Source: JASLPR01 sp964496475
GTDB lineage: Bacteria > Chloroflexota > UBA11872 > VXNJ01
NCBI GenBank assembly: GCA_964496475.1
Contig: CAZBZS010000050.1
Location: 1-17,792, forward strand
Reading direction: 5' to 3'
Length of the DNA: 17,792 nucleotides
The notes beneath the pieces were generated by a model. The model searched no databases. It was given only the letters and a program-made list of their open reading frames with translations, and was not told the origin of the DNA. A program made the translations under genes and the position numbers. How positions within the stretch are numbered: position 1 is the first letter of the stretch; each line of letters starts with the position of its first letter. Of the stretch, positions 7,296-14,719 are shown piece by piece.

Positions 7296-8248
7296 GATTC
7301 GGACAGAGAGCAGGCGCTGGGAATGCCGTAGGCCGTGGTGGCGGCGAGGGCGCCATTACGAATCGCACTGGTGACGGCGCGAGCGGCGAGGTCACCGACC
7401 AGGCTGAGGTCGGCGTCGACAGTGGCGCCGGCGACGGAAGCGCAGAAAAGGGTATCACCGTCTCTGGTCGTGTGGGAGGGCTGGACGGCGCGGGCCAGAC
7501 CGTCGTGGGACATCTGGGCGACTTTGGTGGCCCCAGACTTATCGAGGCGGGCGTTGGTGACAACGCAGCCGATGACTGTGTTTTCGGCCGAGCGGAGATC
7601 TCCTATGTGCTCTAGGACATTCTCGGGAGGGACCGGGCGGCCGTGGTGTAACTGACCGGCCAGCACTGCGCCGTCTTCCGCGAGAATGGAGCCGACGGGG
7701 TTGGGCACGATGAGGGCGGAAACTCGCAGATCGCCGTCGGTCAAAGTGGAAACGCCAAGTCCGGTCTTGGTGCCGAAGGGGCCGGCACCAGCGGTGGCTC
7801 CGGTCCCGGCGCCGACGTTTCCGACGGCGAAGTCGAGATGGGAGGCGGTGCGGTAGGCCGCGCGTCCGGCGGATTCGTCGGGCCAGCCGATTCCGCCGAC
7901 GCCGAGATCGTAAATGACGGCGGCGGGGACGATGGGGATCGGGGCGAAGTAGGTCTCGTATCCGGTTCCGGCCTCGTGCAGGGCGGCGGCCACCCCGGAG
8001 GCGGCGGAGAGGCCGAGGGCGCTGCCGCCGGTGAGGACGATGGCGTCGATACGATTTACGGAAGCGGTGGGGGCCAGGAGAGCGGTCTCGCGGGTGCCGG
8101 AGGCCCCACCACGGATGTCGACGCCGCAGCAGGAAGGAGGATCGAAGAGGATAACGGTGCAGCCGGTGCCGGCGTTTTTATCAGTCCAATGCCCGACTCG
8201 GATTGCGCCGATGGCGAGGAATGCGGCGGGTTGAAAGTTGCCGGTCAC
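7292..8248 (-). CDS. P1-family N-terminal-nucleophile peptidase/amidase (DmpA/NylC-like)
   Basis: 318 residues matching the DmpA/BapA/NylC superfamily (MEROPS P1). These are made as one chain and self-cleave to free an N-terminal Ser or Thr nucleophile. Landmarks are GVDIRGGASGTRET (42-55), IVLTGGSALGL (70-80), GNVGAGTGAT (143-152), VVTNARLDK (229-237) and AQMSHDGLARA (244-254). The DmpA cleavage point lies just before the V.TNA.L strand. The residues here are Asn223-Thr224, so the active form would be an alpha chain ending at 223 and a beta chain beginning with Thr224, as in NylC. Members hydrolyse D-amino-acid amides, beta-peptides or nylon oligomers; the substrate here is unknown. The start is GTG at 8246-8248, overlapping the mazG stop as GTGA. 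Confidence 0.9.
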   Translation of the reverse strand: MTGNFQPAAFLAIGAIRVGHWTDKNAGTGCTVILFDPPSCCGVDIRGGASGTRETALLAPTASVNRIDAIVLTGGSALGLSAASGVAAALHEAGTGYETYFAPIPIVPAAVIYDLGVGGIGWPDESAGRAAYRTASHLDFAVGNVGAGTGATAGAGPFGTKTGLGVSTLTDGDLRVSALIVPNPVGSILAEDGAVLAGQLHHGRPVPPENVLEHIGDLRSAENTVIGCVVTNARLDKSGATKVAQMSHDGLARAVQPSHTTRDGDTLFCASVAGATVDADLSLVGDLAARAVTSAIRNGALAATTAYGIPSACSLSES

Positions 8249-9531
8249 GCGTCGGCCCGTTCCTTGAGGCGGCGGCTCGTAGCCTGTCGGAGGGCGAATT
8301 CCGGATCGAGTCCGTGACGGTCGGCGAGTTCGACGAGGTGGAGAAGCAATTCCCCCAAAACGGCGGCGTCTCCAACGCCATCTCCGATGGTTTCTCCGAG
8401 GCCATCCCCGAGGGCATTTTTGAAGACCTTGTCCGCCTGAGGGCTAAGTTCGTCCAGTTTGGCGGGAGGAAGCTCGGTACCGGATCGCGCGGCGCGGCGA
8501 ATCAACTCCCGGGCGTAGGTCAGGGCGGGCAAGGAGGCGGATATGCCTGCGGTGAGGGAGTCACCGTTATCGCGCTCGGCGGTCTTGATCTCCTCCCAAT
8601 TGCGGAGCACGTCGTCGACGCCGTCTACCTGGACATCGCCGAAGACGTGGGGATGGCGATGGATCATCTTGCGGGTGATGCCGGCTACGACATCGGCGAA
8701 GTTGAATTCGCCGGCTTCGGTGGCGATCTGAGAATGGAGGGCTATTTGGAGAAGGACATCGCCGAGTTCCTCGGCAAGATGGGCGGGATCGTCTTCTTCG
8801 ATGGCGGCGGCGGCTTCGTAGGCCTCTTCGGGGAGGTAGCGTTGCAGGGAGAGGTGGGTCTGGCGGCGATCCCAGGGGCAGCCATCGGGGGCGCGGAGGC
8901 GCTCGATCACCCAGAGGAGCGATTGCATGGCACGGCTGTCCTGGAGCGGAGGGACGGGTCCGGCAACGAGGCCGAAGGGGACGCCGTTCGCCGGTAATTC
9001 GAGGGAGGACAAGTTATTGGGGTCGAAGGGAAGGGTGTCTCCGGAGCGGGCTATCAGGGTGAGCGGGGCATCGTCTGAGCGGGCGAGAACAGCGGTGGTG
9101 GCGGCGATGACGGCTGGAGTGGACATGAGGGCCGAGATGACCAGGGGAAGGGTGAGGTCGGCACCGGGGATGTCCTCTGGGTTCCGCAGCGAGAATCCGG
9201 AGGCGGCGTCGATCGCGCCAAGCCAGAAGGGCAGGGCGGGCTCAACCTGGACTTCCAAATTGCCTTGCAGGGCGGCGTTTCGCAGGGGCGCGGCGAGGGG
9301 GTCGTCGATCAGAGGGCATCCGGGTCCAAGGTAGATCGCGTCCCGGGAATCCAATAGGGTCATGACCGATTGAATCGCGGAATCGATACTTGGCCGGTCG
9401 AAGGGAGCGGGCAGGGGGACGCCGGGAGGATGGTGAGTCACCCAGGACGCGACGGTGGGTTCGGCGGCGCCGGAGGGATGGGTGGTAGTTTCGGGTCCCG
9501 GCCATCCGGCGATCGTTAGTGTCCGGGGCAA
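8245..9531 (-). CDS. mazG: MazG-type NTP pyrophosphohydrolase with divergent N-terminal domain
   Basis: 428 residues. The MazG region begins near 200: LRAPDGCPWDRRQTH (212-226), then the metal-binding helices with Glu235, Glu236 and Glu239 and the EELGD motif (254-258), then MIHRHPHVFGD (289-299). A second, weaker MazG repeat covers about 357-422 and ends GLDPEFALRQATSR. MazG hydrolyses (d)NTPs to (d)NMP and pyrophosphate. Residues 1-190 are non-MazG. Their position and size match the tetrapyrrole-methylase-like half of YabN-type fusions, but the glycine-rich SAM motif is not obvious, so this domain seems degenerate. The start is TTG (9529-9531), with GGAG five bases upstream. The upstream ATG at 9555-9557 on the minus strand is out of frame. 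First gene of a three-gene operon, divergent from gcvT. Confidence 0.88.
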   Translation of the reverse strand: MPRTLTIAGWPGPETTTHPSGAAEPTVASWVTHHPPGVPLPAPFDRPSIDSAIQSVMTLLDSRDAIYLGPGCPLIDDPLAAPLRNAALQGNLEVQVEPALPFWLGAIDAASGFSLRNPEDIPGADLTLPLVISALMSTPAVIAATTAVLARSDDAPLTLIARSGDTLPFDPNNLSSLELPANGVPFGLVAGPVPPLQDSRAMQSLLWVIERLRAPDGCPWDRRQTHLSLQRYLPEEAYEAAAAIEEDDPAHLAEELGDVLLQIALHSQIATEAGEFNFADVVAGITRKMIHRHPHVFGDVQVDGVDDVLRNWEEIKTAERDNGDSLTAGISASLPALTYARELIRRAARSGTELPPAKLDELSPQADKVFKNALGDGLGETIGDGVGDAAVLGELLLHLVELADRHGLDPEFALRQATSRRLKERADA

Positions 9532-9536
9532 GTTGA

Positions 9537-9540
9537 CTCC
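9537..9540 (-). promoter_or_regulatory. Ribosome binding site deciding the TTG start of mazG
   Basis: GGAG on the minus strand, five bases before the TTG. No in-frame ATG or GTG lies upstream in the short intergenic space. Confidence 0.55.
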
Positions 9541-9564
9541 AACGGTTTCGCGTTCATGTGCACA

Positions 9565-9578
9565 CGATAGTACTATCG
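9565..9578. promoter_or_regulatory. Perfect 14-bp palindrome in the mazG/gcvT divergent region (candidate operator)
   Basis: CGATAGTACTATCG is identical to its reverse complement. It sits in the roughly 92-base gap between the divergent starts of mazG (9531) and gcvT (9624), about 33 and 45 bases from the two start codons. It contains TACTAT (a 4 of 6 match to TATAAT) on both strands, so a dimeric regulator bound there could cover both promoters. No clear -35 is placed correctly for either direction; a TTGACT at 9533-9538 is too far away. No glycine-riboswitch fold fits in the gap. Confidence 0.5.
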
Positions 9579-9623
9579 AGCGTTCGCAACTGGCGGACCT
9601 GATTAGAAGAGGACGGGCCCCAG

Positions 9624-10721
9624 CTGAAGCTCAAACAGACACCGCTGCACGGTAGGCACGTAAGCCTGGGCGCTCGGATGGTGGAATTCGCAGGCTGGGA
9701 CATGCCGGTGCAGTATGCGGGCCTGATCGCCGAGCACGAGGCGGTGCGATCAACGGCCGGCGTCTTCGACGTATCGCACATGGGCGAAATTGTTGTTTCC
9801 GGGTCCGACGCGACGGCATTTCTGAATTACGTGCTGACGAACGATGTCGCCCGGCTGAGGAAGGGTCGGTCGCAGTACACGCTGATCTGCAATGAGGCCG
9901 GTGGGGTGGTGGACGATGCGATGCTGTACCGGCTGGCGGAAACGGAATACCTGCTGGTGGTAAACGCGGCGAACGTGGAGACGGCATGGGGGTGGCTGGT
10001 GGATCGGTCGGATGAATTTGAGGTAGAGCTGGAAAACCGGAGTGACGACTACTGCCTGCTGGCGGTGCAGGGGCCGGAGACGGAGGCGCGGCTCGATCCG
10101 GGGTGCGATCTGGATTTAACCGGGCTGCGACGGACGCGAATCCGGGATGTCGAGGTGTTCGGTCGTAAGGTCCTGATCGGTCGTACGGGCTACACGGGCG
10201 AGGACGGCTTTGAGATCTTCTGTTTTCTAGCGGACGGCCCGGCAATCTGGGACGAATTGCTGAGATTGGCCATCAAGCCGGCGGGGCTGGGGGCGCGGAA
10301 TACGCTACGTTTGGAGGCCGGGATGGCACTTCATGGAAATGAGCTAGGGATGGACATAACTCCGATTGAGGCGGGGTTGGGAGGTGTAGTGGCGATGGAG
10401 AAGGGGAATTTCGTTGGGAGGGGGGCGCTGGAGTCGGTTATGGCGCAGGGCCCGTCGCGGCGGCTGCGCGGATTGCGGGCGACCGGGCGGGGGATACCGC
10501 GAGATCATTACCCGGTGAAGACGGCGCACGGTGACGGGGAGATGACAAGCGGGACGTTTTCGCCGACGCTGCAAGCCGGGATCGGGATGGCGTTCGTGCC
10601 GCCGGCGTGCGAAGTCGGTGACGGGGTGTCGGTGGAAATTCGCGGCCGAGAATGGGAGGCTACGCTTGTGGACATGCCGTTTTACAGCAACGTCACCCGA
10701 TGGCGGGCGAAATCGACTTGA
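9624..10721 (+). CDS. gcvT: Aminomethyltransferase, T-protein of the glycine cleavage system
   Basis: 365 residues if started at the CTG at 9624. The T-protein takes the aminomethyl group from lipoyl-GcvH, releases ammonia and forms 5,10-methylene-tetrahydrofolate. The frame reads KLKQTPLHGRHVSLGARM and then VEFAGWDMPVQY, the exact N-terminal pattern of GcvT. The first in-frame ATG (9678) would remove 18 of these conserved residues. The frame is closed by TGA at 9600-9602, and no ATG, GTG or TTG lies in frame between there and 9678. CTG at 9624 therefore fits best (MKLKQTPLH), with AGAGGA at 9607-9612 as ribosome site. Downstream family motifs are GGVVDDAMLYRL, LAVQGPE, GRTGYTGEDGFEIF and ITPIEAGLGG. 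First gene of gcvTHPAPB. Confidence 0.93.
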   Translation: MKLKQTPLHGRHVSLGARMVEFAGWDMPVQYAGLIAEHEAVRSTAGVFDVSHMGEIVVSGSDATAFLNYVLTNDVARLRKGRSQYTLICNEAGGVVDDAMLYRLAETEYLLVVNAANVETAWGWLVDRSDEFEVELENRSDDYCLLAVQGPETEARLDPGCDLDLTGLRRTRIRDVEVFGRKVLIGRTGYTGEDGFEIFCFLADGPAIWDELLRLAIKPAGLGARNTLRLEAGMALHGNELGMDITPIEAGLGGVVAMEKGNFVGRGALESVMAQGPSRRLRGLRATGRGIPRDHYPVKTAHGDGEMTSGTFSPTLQAGIGMAFVPPACEVGDGVSVEIRGREWEATLVDMPFYSNVTRWRAKST

Positions 10722-10754
10722 AAGGAACGCACGGCGCGACATGAGGCAGGACAG

Positions 10755-11141
10755 ATGAACTCCGAGGAGCTGAGATACACCCGGGAGCACGAGTGGGTTC
10801 GGGTGGATGGTGGCGTATGCACCATCGGGATAACGGACTACGCGCAGGAGGAACTGGGTGATGTGGTCTTCGTGGAGTTGCCGGCGGTAGGGGCGGCCAC
10901 GGCCAGGGATAAGCCGTTTGGCGCGGTGGAGTCGGTGAAGGCGGTGTCCGATCTGTACGCGCCGGTCTCAGGCGAGGTTATTGCGGTGAACGGCGATCTG
11001 GAGGGTAAACCGGAGACGGTGAATGAGGATGCCTACGGCGAGGGCTGGATGATCCGGGTTGAGCCGAGCGATCTTCGAGAGGTGAACTCGCTGATGGACG
11101 CAGCCGCCTACCGAAAACTCGTCGATGAGCTACGTTCCTAA
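10755..11141 (+). CDS. gcvH: Glycine cleavage system H protein
   Basis: 128 residues, the normal size. It is a small lipoyl-carrier protein that shuttles the aminomethyl intermediate between P, T and L proteins. The N-terminus LRYTREHEWV is the family hallmark, and the lipoyl attachment lysine is Lys62 in FGAVESVKAVSDLY. The C-terminal half has GEGWMIRVEPSD. It starts at ATG 10755, 33 bases after gcvT, with a modest AGG-type site. Its last 17 bases overlap the start of gcvPA. Lipoylation enzymes and dihydrolipoamide dehydrogenase are not encoded in the window. Confidence 0.97.
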   Translation: MNSEELRYTREHEWVRVDGGVCTIGITDYAQEELGDVVFVELPAVGAATARDKPFGAVESVKAVSDLYAPVSGEVIAVNGDLEGKPETVNEDAYGEGWMIRVEPSDLREVNSLMDAAAYRKLVDELRS

Positions 11142-12480
11142 CACCGAGCGTGACCGGCGAATAATGATGGAAGCGATCGGGGTCGGGGAAATTGATGATC
11201 TCTTTGCCGATATTCCGGCGGAGGTGCGCGATCCGAAGCTGGACATTCCGCCGGCGTTGTCGGAATTGGAGGTGGTGAGGCACCTGAGCGGCGTGGCCGC
11301 GAAAAACGCGGATCTTGGGCAGTGGACGAGCTTCCTGGGGGCCGGCTGGTATGACCATCACGTGGCGGCGTATGTGGATCAGCTGCTGCTGCGAAGCGAG
11401 TTTTACACGGCGTACACGCCCTACCAGGCGGAGGTGAGCCAGGGGACGCTGCAGGCAATTTACGAGTTCCAGAGCTTCATCTGCGATCTGACCGGGCTGG
11501 AAGTGGCGAACGCTTCGATGTACGACGGCGGGTCGGCGCTGGCGGAGGCGGTGGCGCTGGCTCTGAATGCAAGTGGGCGGGGACGGGTGGTGATGGCGGA
11601 TACGGTGGATCCGGTCTACCGGAAGATCACGGAAACGTACCTGGAACCGCTGGACGCGAGCGTGGATGTGGTGCGGAATTGGGAGCTGGGGTCTGAGGGA
11701 AATTTGATTGAGAAGAACGGCGTGCTGGCGGGGGCGCTCGATGAGGAGACGGCCTGTGTGGTGTTCCAGCGGCCGAATTTCTTCGGCTGGCTGGAGGAGA
11801 CGGCAGGGGTAGTGGCGGCGGCGACGGAAGCCGGGGCGATGGTGATCGTGGTGGCGGACCCGGCGATGCTGGGGGTGCTGAAACCACCAGGAGAAATCGG
11901 GGCGGAGGTGGCGGTGGGAGAGCTTCGGCATTTGGTGGGGCCTCCGAGTTTCGGCGGGCCGGGAGCGGGCTATTTCGCGACGGCGGCCAAACACATGCGG
12001 CGGCTGCCGGGTCGGATCGTAGGTCGGACGAAGGACGACCAGGACCGGACCGGGTACGTGTTGACGTTACAGACGCGGGAGCAGCACATCCGGCGGGAGC
12101 GGGCGTCTTCGAACATTTGCACGAATGAGGCGCTGGTGGCGCTGGGGGCGACGCTGCACCTGGCCGGACTGGGACGGAACGGGCTGCGACAACTCGGTAA
12201 GCTGTGTGTCCGGCATGCGCACGGGGCGGCGGAGGGGGACTGGCCGGTGGGTTTCGCGGTGGCGACGGAGCGGCCGTTTGTGCGGGAGTTTCCGGTGAAG
12301 TGCCCGGGGCCGGCGGCCGAGGTGAATCGGTCGCTGCGAGAGGAGGGTGTTATCGGCGGGTTTGAGCTGGGGGCGGTATGGCCGGAACTGAGCGATTACC
12401 TGCTGTGCGCCTTCACGGAGAAGACGGGACCGGCGGAGATCGTTGGCCTGAAGTCAGCGCTGGCGGGCGGGGCCGTATGA
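11125..12480 (+). CDS. gcvPA: Glycine dehydrogenase (decarboxylating) subunit 1
   Basis: 451 residues, the N-terminal half of the P protein encoded as a separate subunit. It pairs with GcvPB to form the PLP-dependent decarboxylase. Typical signatures are SFLGAGWYDHHV (most homologues have SFLGAGAYDHYVP), the run ending FYTAYTPYQAEVSQGTLQ, MYDGGSALAEA and SFGGPGAGYFA. The PLP lysine belongs to the partner subunit, as expected. The ATG at 11125 overlaps the gcvH stop by 17 bases and has no Shine-Dalgarno of its own, so translation is probably coupled. It ends at 12480, sharing ATGA with gcvPB. Confidence 0.96.
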   Translation: MSYVPNTERDRRIMMEAIGVGEIDDLFADIPAEVRDPKLDIPPALSELEVVRHLSGVAAKNADLGQWTSFLGAGWYDHHVAAYVDQLLLRSEFYTAYTPYQAEVSQGTLQAIYEFQSFICDLTGLEVANASMYDGGSALAEAVALALNASGRGRVVMADTVDPVYRKITETYLEPLDASVDVVRNWELGSEGNLIEKNGVLAGALDEETACVVFQRPNFFGWLEETAGVVAAATEAGAMVIVVADPAMLGVLKPPGEIGAEVAVGELRHLVGPPSFGGPGAGYFATAAKHMRRLPGRIVGRTKDDQDRTGYVLTLQTREQHIRRERASSNICTNEALVALGATLHLAGLGRNGLRQLGKLCVRHAHGAAEGDWPVGFAVATERPFVREFPVKCPGPAAEVNRSLREEGVIGGFELGAVWPELSDYLLCAFTEKTGPAEIVGLKSALAGGAV

Positions 12481-13931
12481 GATCGGAGCCGCTGATTTAT
12501 GAGCTCTCGTCGCCGGGCAGGGTGGGAGTGGATTTGCCGGCGCTGCCGCAGCCGGAGCGCCCGCTGAGAGACTTTTTACCGGAGGGGGAAATCCGCGACG
12601 ATCTGCCGCTGCCGGAGGTGTCGCAGGTGGATGTGGTGAGGCATTACGTGCGGCTTTCGCAGAAGAACTTCTCGATCGACACGGATATGTACCCGCTGGG
12701 GTCTTGCACGATGAAGTACAACCCGAAGGTAAACGAATTGACAGCGCGGCTGCCGGGATTGAGCGCGGTGCATCCGCTGCAGGCGGACGAGCACGTGCAG
12801 GGTTGCCTGGAGCTGTTGTACGGGCTTGAACGTATGATCGCCGAAATGGCGGGATTTCCGGCGGTGAGCCTGCAACCGGCTGCGGGAGCGCAGGGCGAAT
12901 TGACGGGAATGATGGCGATCCGGGCTCACCTGTTGCGTCAAGACGAGGCGCGCACCAAGGTGCTGATTCCGGAGTCGGCGCACGGTACGAATCCGGCGAC
13001 GGCCAGCCTGTGCGGATATGAGTCGGTGGCCATTCCCAATGGGGCGGACGGGGAGGTCAATTTCGAGGCACTGCGGGCGGCGATGGATGAGGAGGTGGCG
13101 GCGGTGATGATGACGGTACCGAACACGCTGGGGATTTTTGAGAGTCACATCCGCGAGATTTGCGATCTGGCGCACTCCACCGGGGCCTATGTGTACTGCG
13201 ATGGGGCGAATATGAATGCCATGTTGGGCCGGGTGCGGCCGGGCGATCTGGGGATTGACGTGATGCACTTGAATCTGCATAAGACCTTCAGCACGCCTCA
13301 CGGGGGAGGCGGGCCGGGAGCGGGGGCGCTGTGCACAACCAGCGAGCTGGAGCCGTATCTGCCGGCTCCGCGGGTTGTCCGGAATGACAATGGCAGCTTT
13401 TCCCGGTCGGTGGATTATCCGCTGAGCATCGGGCAGGTGCAGGCTCATATGGGAAACTTTGGAAATCTAGTGCGGGCGTACACGTACATTCGGTCGCTGG
13501 GCGCGAAAGGACTGCGTGAGATCGCGGATGTGGCGGTGTTGAACGCGAATTACCTTCGGGTGAAACTCCAGGATGTCTACGACCTTCCTCACGACCGAAT
13601 ATGCATGCACGAGGTGGTGTTTTCGGGTCGACGGCAGAAAGCGAAGGGGGTGCGTACGCTGGATATCGTCAAGCGCCTGATCGATTTCGGGTTTCATCCG
13701 CCGACGGTGTATTTTCCGCTGATCGTGGAGGAGGCGCTGATGATCGAGCCGACGGAAACGGAGTCGCGGGAGACGCTGGATCGGTTCATCAAGGCGATGC
13801 GAACGATCGCGGCGGAGGCCGAGACGGACCCGGAACTGGCGCACGCGGCGCCGACGACGACGCCGGTCGGCCGGCTGGACGAGGCTACGGCGGCGCGGAA
13901 GCCGGACCTGCGGTACCGGCCGCCGGAGTAG
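12477..13931 (+). CDS. gcvPB: Glycine dehydrogenase (decarboxylating) subunit 2
   Basis: 484 residues from the ATG at 12477, which overlaps the gcvPA stop as ATGA and begins MRSEPLIYELSSPGR, the family N-terminus. An in-frame ATG 99 bases upstream lies inside gcvPA and is not the start. This is the catalytic PLP subunit: Lys269 in NLHKTFSTPHGGGGPGAG should hold the cofactor. Other motifs are MYPLGSCTMKYNPK, PAAGAQGELTG, PESAHGTNPATA and YCDGANMNA. The end is the typical PVGRLDEATAARKPDLRY. It stops with TAG and is the last gene of the gcv operon. Two-subunit GcvP is common in Chloroflexota, Firmicutes and archaea; Enterobacteria have one fused chain. Confidence 0.97.
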   Translation: MRSEPLIYELSSPGRVGVDLPALPQPERPLRDFLPEGEIRDDLPLPEVSQVDVVRHYVRLSQKNFSIDTDMYPLGSCTMKYNPKVNELTARLPGLSAVHPLQADEHVQGCLELLYGLERMIAEMAGFPAVSLQPAAGAQGELTGMMAIRAHLLRQDEARTKVLIPESAHGTNPATASLCGYESVAIPNGADGEVNFEALRAAMDEEVAAVMMTVPNTLGIFESHIREICDLAHSTGAYVYCDGANMNAMLGRVRPGDLGIDVMHLNLHKTFSTPHGGGGPGAGALCTTSELEPYLPAPRVVRNDNGSFSRSVDYPLSIGQVQAHMGNFGNLVRAYTYIRSLGAKGLREIADVAVLNANYLRVKLQDVYDLPHDRICMHEVVFSGRRQKAKGVRTLDIVKRLIDFGFHPPTVYFPLIVEEALMIEPTETESRETLDRFIKAMRTIAAEAETDPELAHAAPTTTPVGRLDEATAARKPDLRYRPPE

Positions 13932-13953
13932 TGGTGGAGGGGGGGGTAGCGGG

Positions 13954-14112
13954 CTAACCTGAGCCGCTGAAGCGCAGCAGCCGCTCGGAGAACTTGAACT
14001 CCGCGACCCAGAGATACGTGCCATCGAACGCGAGCGCCGCCGGGTAGAAAAGTGTGTCCGGGCCGATCCAGGGGATCGTGTCGCCAATGCCGTCGGCCCA
14101 AGCCGAGTACTG
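13954..14112 (-). pseudogene. C-terminal remnant of an NHL/beta-propeller protein
   Basis: The minus frame ends in a propeller-blade-like sequence of about 52 residues, from QYSAWADGIG through DTLFYPAALAFDGTYLWVAE to LLRFSGSG and a TAG stop. The pattern (Y)P.ALAFDGTYLWVAE resembles NHL repeats. A complete NHL protein would be several times longer. The frame stays open to about 14310, but the upstream part is not protein-like and runs through a tRNA-like remnant. No start codon with a ribosome site is seen. I read it as the surviving tail of a truncated gene, converging on gcvPB with only 22 bases between the stops. Confidence 0.45.
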
Positions 14113-14138
14113 CCTGGTCGGGTCTGAGCGTCCCGACT

Positions 14139-14166
14139 TGGCGACCACATCCGGGGTTGAACCGGA
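14139..14166 (-). pseudogene. tRNA 3'-end-like remnant (T-arm, acceptor strand and CCA)
   Basis: On the minus strand there is a T-arm TCCGG-TTCAACC-CCGGA with five perfect pairs, including the near-invariant G53-C61, and a loop that fits TTCRANY. It is followed by exactly seven acceptor bases (TGTGGTC), a discriminator G and CCA. The matching 5' acceptor GACCACA, the D-arm and the anticodon arm are not found upstream, so it is not a working tRNA. tRNA 3' ends are common integration sites, and this copy sits at the edge of a patch of broken genes. Chance resemblance is possible. Confidence 0.35.
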
Positions 14167-14381
14167 AACCTCGCTTTTGCCAAGAGAATTTGCCACGACC
14201 CACGGACCAGAAGGACGCGGGCCGTTTTCACCCTGGTTCGGCTCTGTCAAACCTGTGAGCCGCCAAGCCAAATCGCAAAGTCCGTGGGGCGTTCGGACTC
14301 TCTGTGTCAACCGCGAATCTCGCGCCTGCTCTATCGGCGAGCCCTGCAGTCGGTATGGACCGCAATCAGAGTCGGTCTTCG

Positions 14382-14654
14382 TCAGGACAACACCAGCTCG
14401 AGAAATTCGCGCGTCACCGCCCTCACCACACAGGGCCGGTATGAGGAGGAAAGGTAAGAGCGGCTCTTGAGTTCGATCTTACGTCCTATCTCAGCAATTG
14501 GCATTCCCGCTGAGTAGTGAATGAGGAATGAGGCCTTCTTCTCCGGAAGGATCTCGATAGCTCGTTCGATGGCAGTCGAGAGCAATTCTCGCAAAGCGTG
14601 CACAGTGGCGAAGGACCCCTTGTGACGGTACTTTCCCACTGCCAGCCTCTCCAC
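14382..14654 (-). CDS. Orphan small protein, sigma-70 region 4-like / HTH (possibly a fragment)
   Basis: A 90-residue frame from a GTG at 14652-14654. Its composition is protein-like: ALRELLSTAIERAIEILPEK, then ASFLIHYSAGMPIAEIGRK, then a basic stretch and VTREFLELVLS. The order (helix, LPEK, a F..HY..G..I.EIGRK turn, then a basic helix) resembles region 4 of sigma-70-type proteins, where LPxxxR...L.Y..G.S..EIA precedes the recognition helix. No ribosome site precedes the GTG, and the frame stays open upstream to 14822 without a better start, so it may be the C-terminal part of a broken gene. Beyond about 14720 it overlaps the interrupted ORF in another frame. I would not assign a function. 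Confidence 0.35.
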   Translation of the reverse strand: MERLAVGKYRHKGSFATVHALRELLSTAIERAIEILPEKKASFLIHYSAGMPIAEIGRKIELKSRSYLSSSYRPCVVRAVTREFLELVLS

Positions 14655-14719
14655 TGCTGAGAGCCGCGGGGGACGAATGAGATTTTGAAGGGTGGGGGCC
14701 GCCTGCTGCGCCGCCCCGG

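Noticed and set aside
9532..9623. Glycine riboswitch in front of gcvT
   Set aside because: The gap is only 92 bases and no paired aptamer-like fold is visible.
12378..12476. Upstream in-frame ATG extending gcvPB by 33 residues
   Set aside because: The extension lies inside gcvPA and is not family-like; the ATGA overlap at 12477 gives the normal N-terminus.
13948..13968. Hairpin AGCGG...CCGCT after gcvPB as a terminator
   Set aside because: The stem is short with a bulge and no T run follows on either strand; it also contains the stop codon of the propeller remnant.
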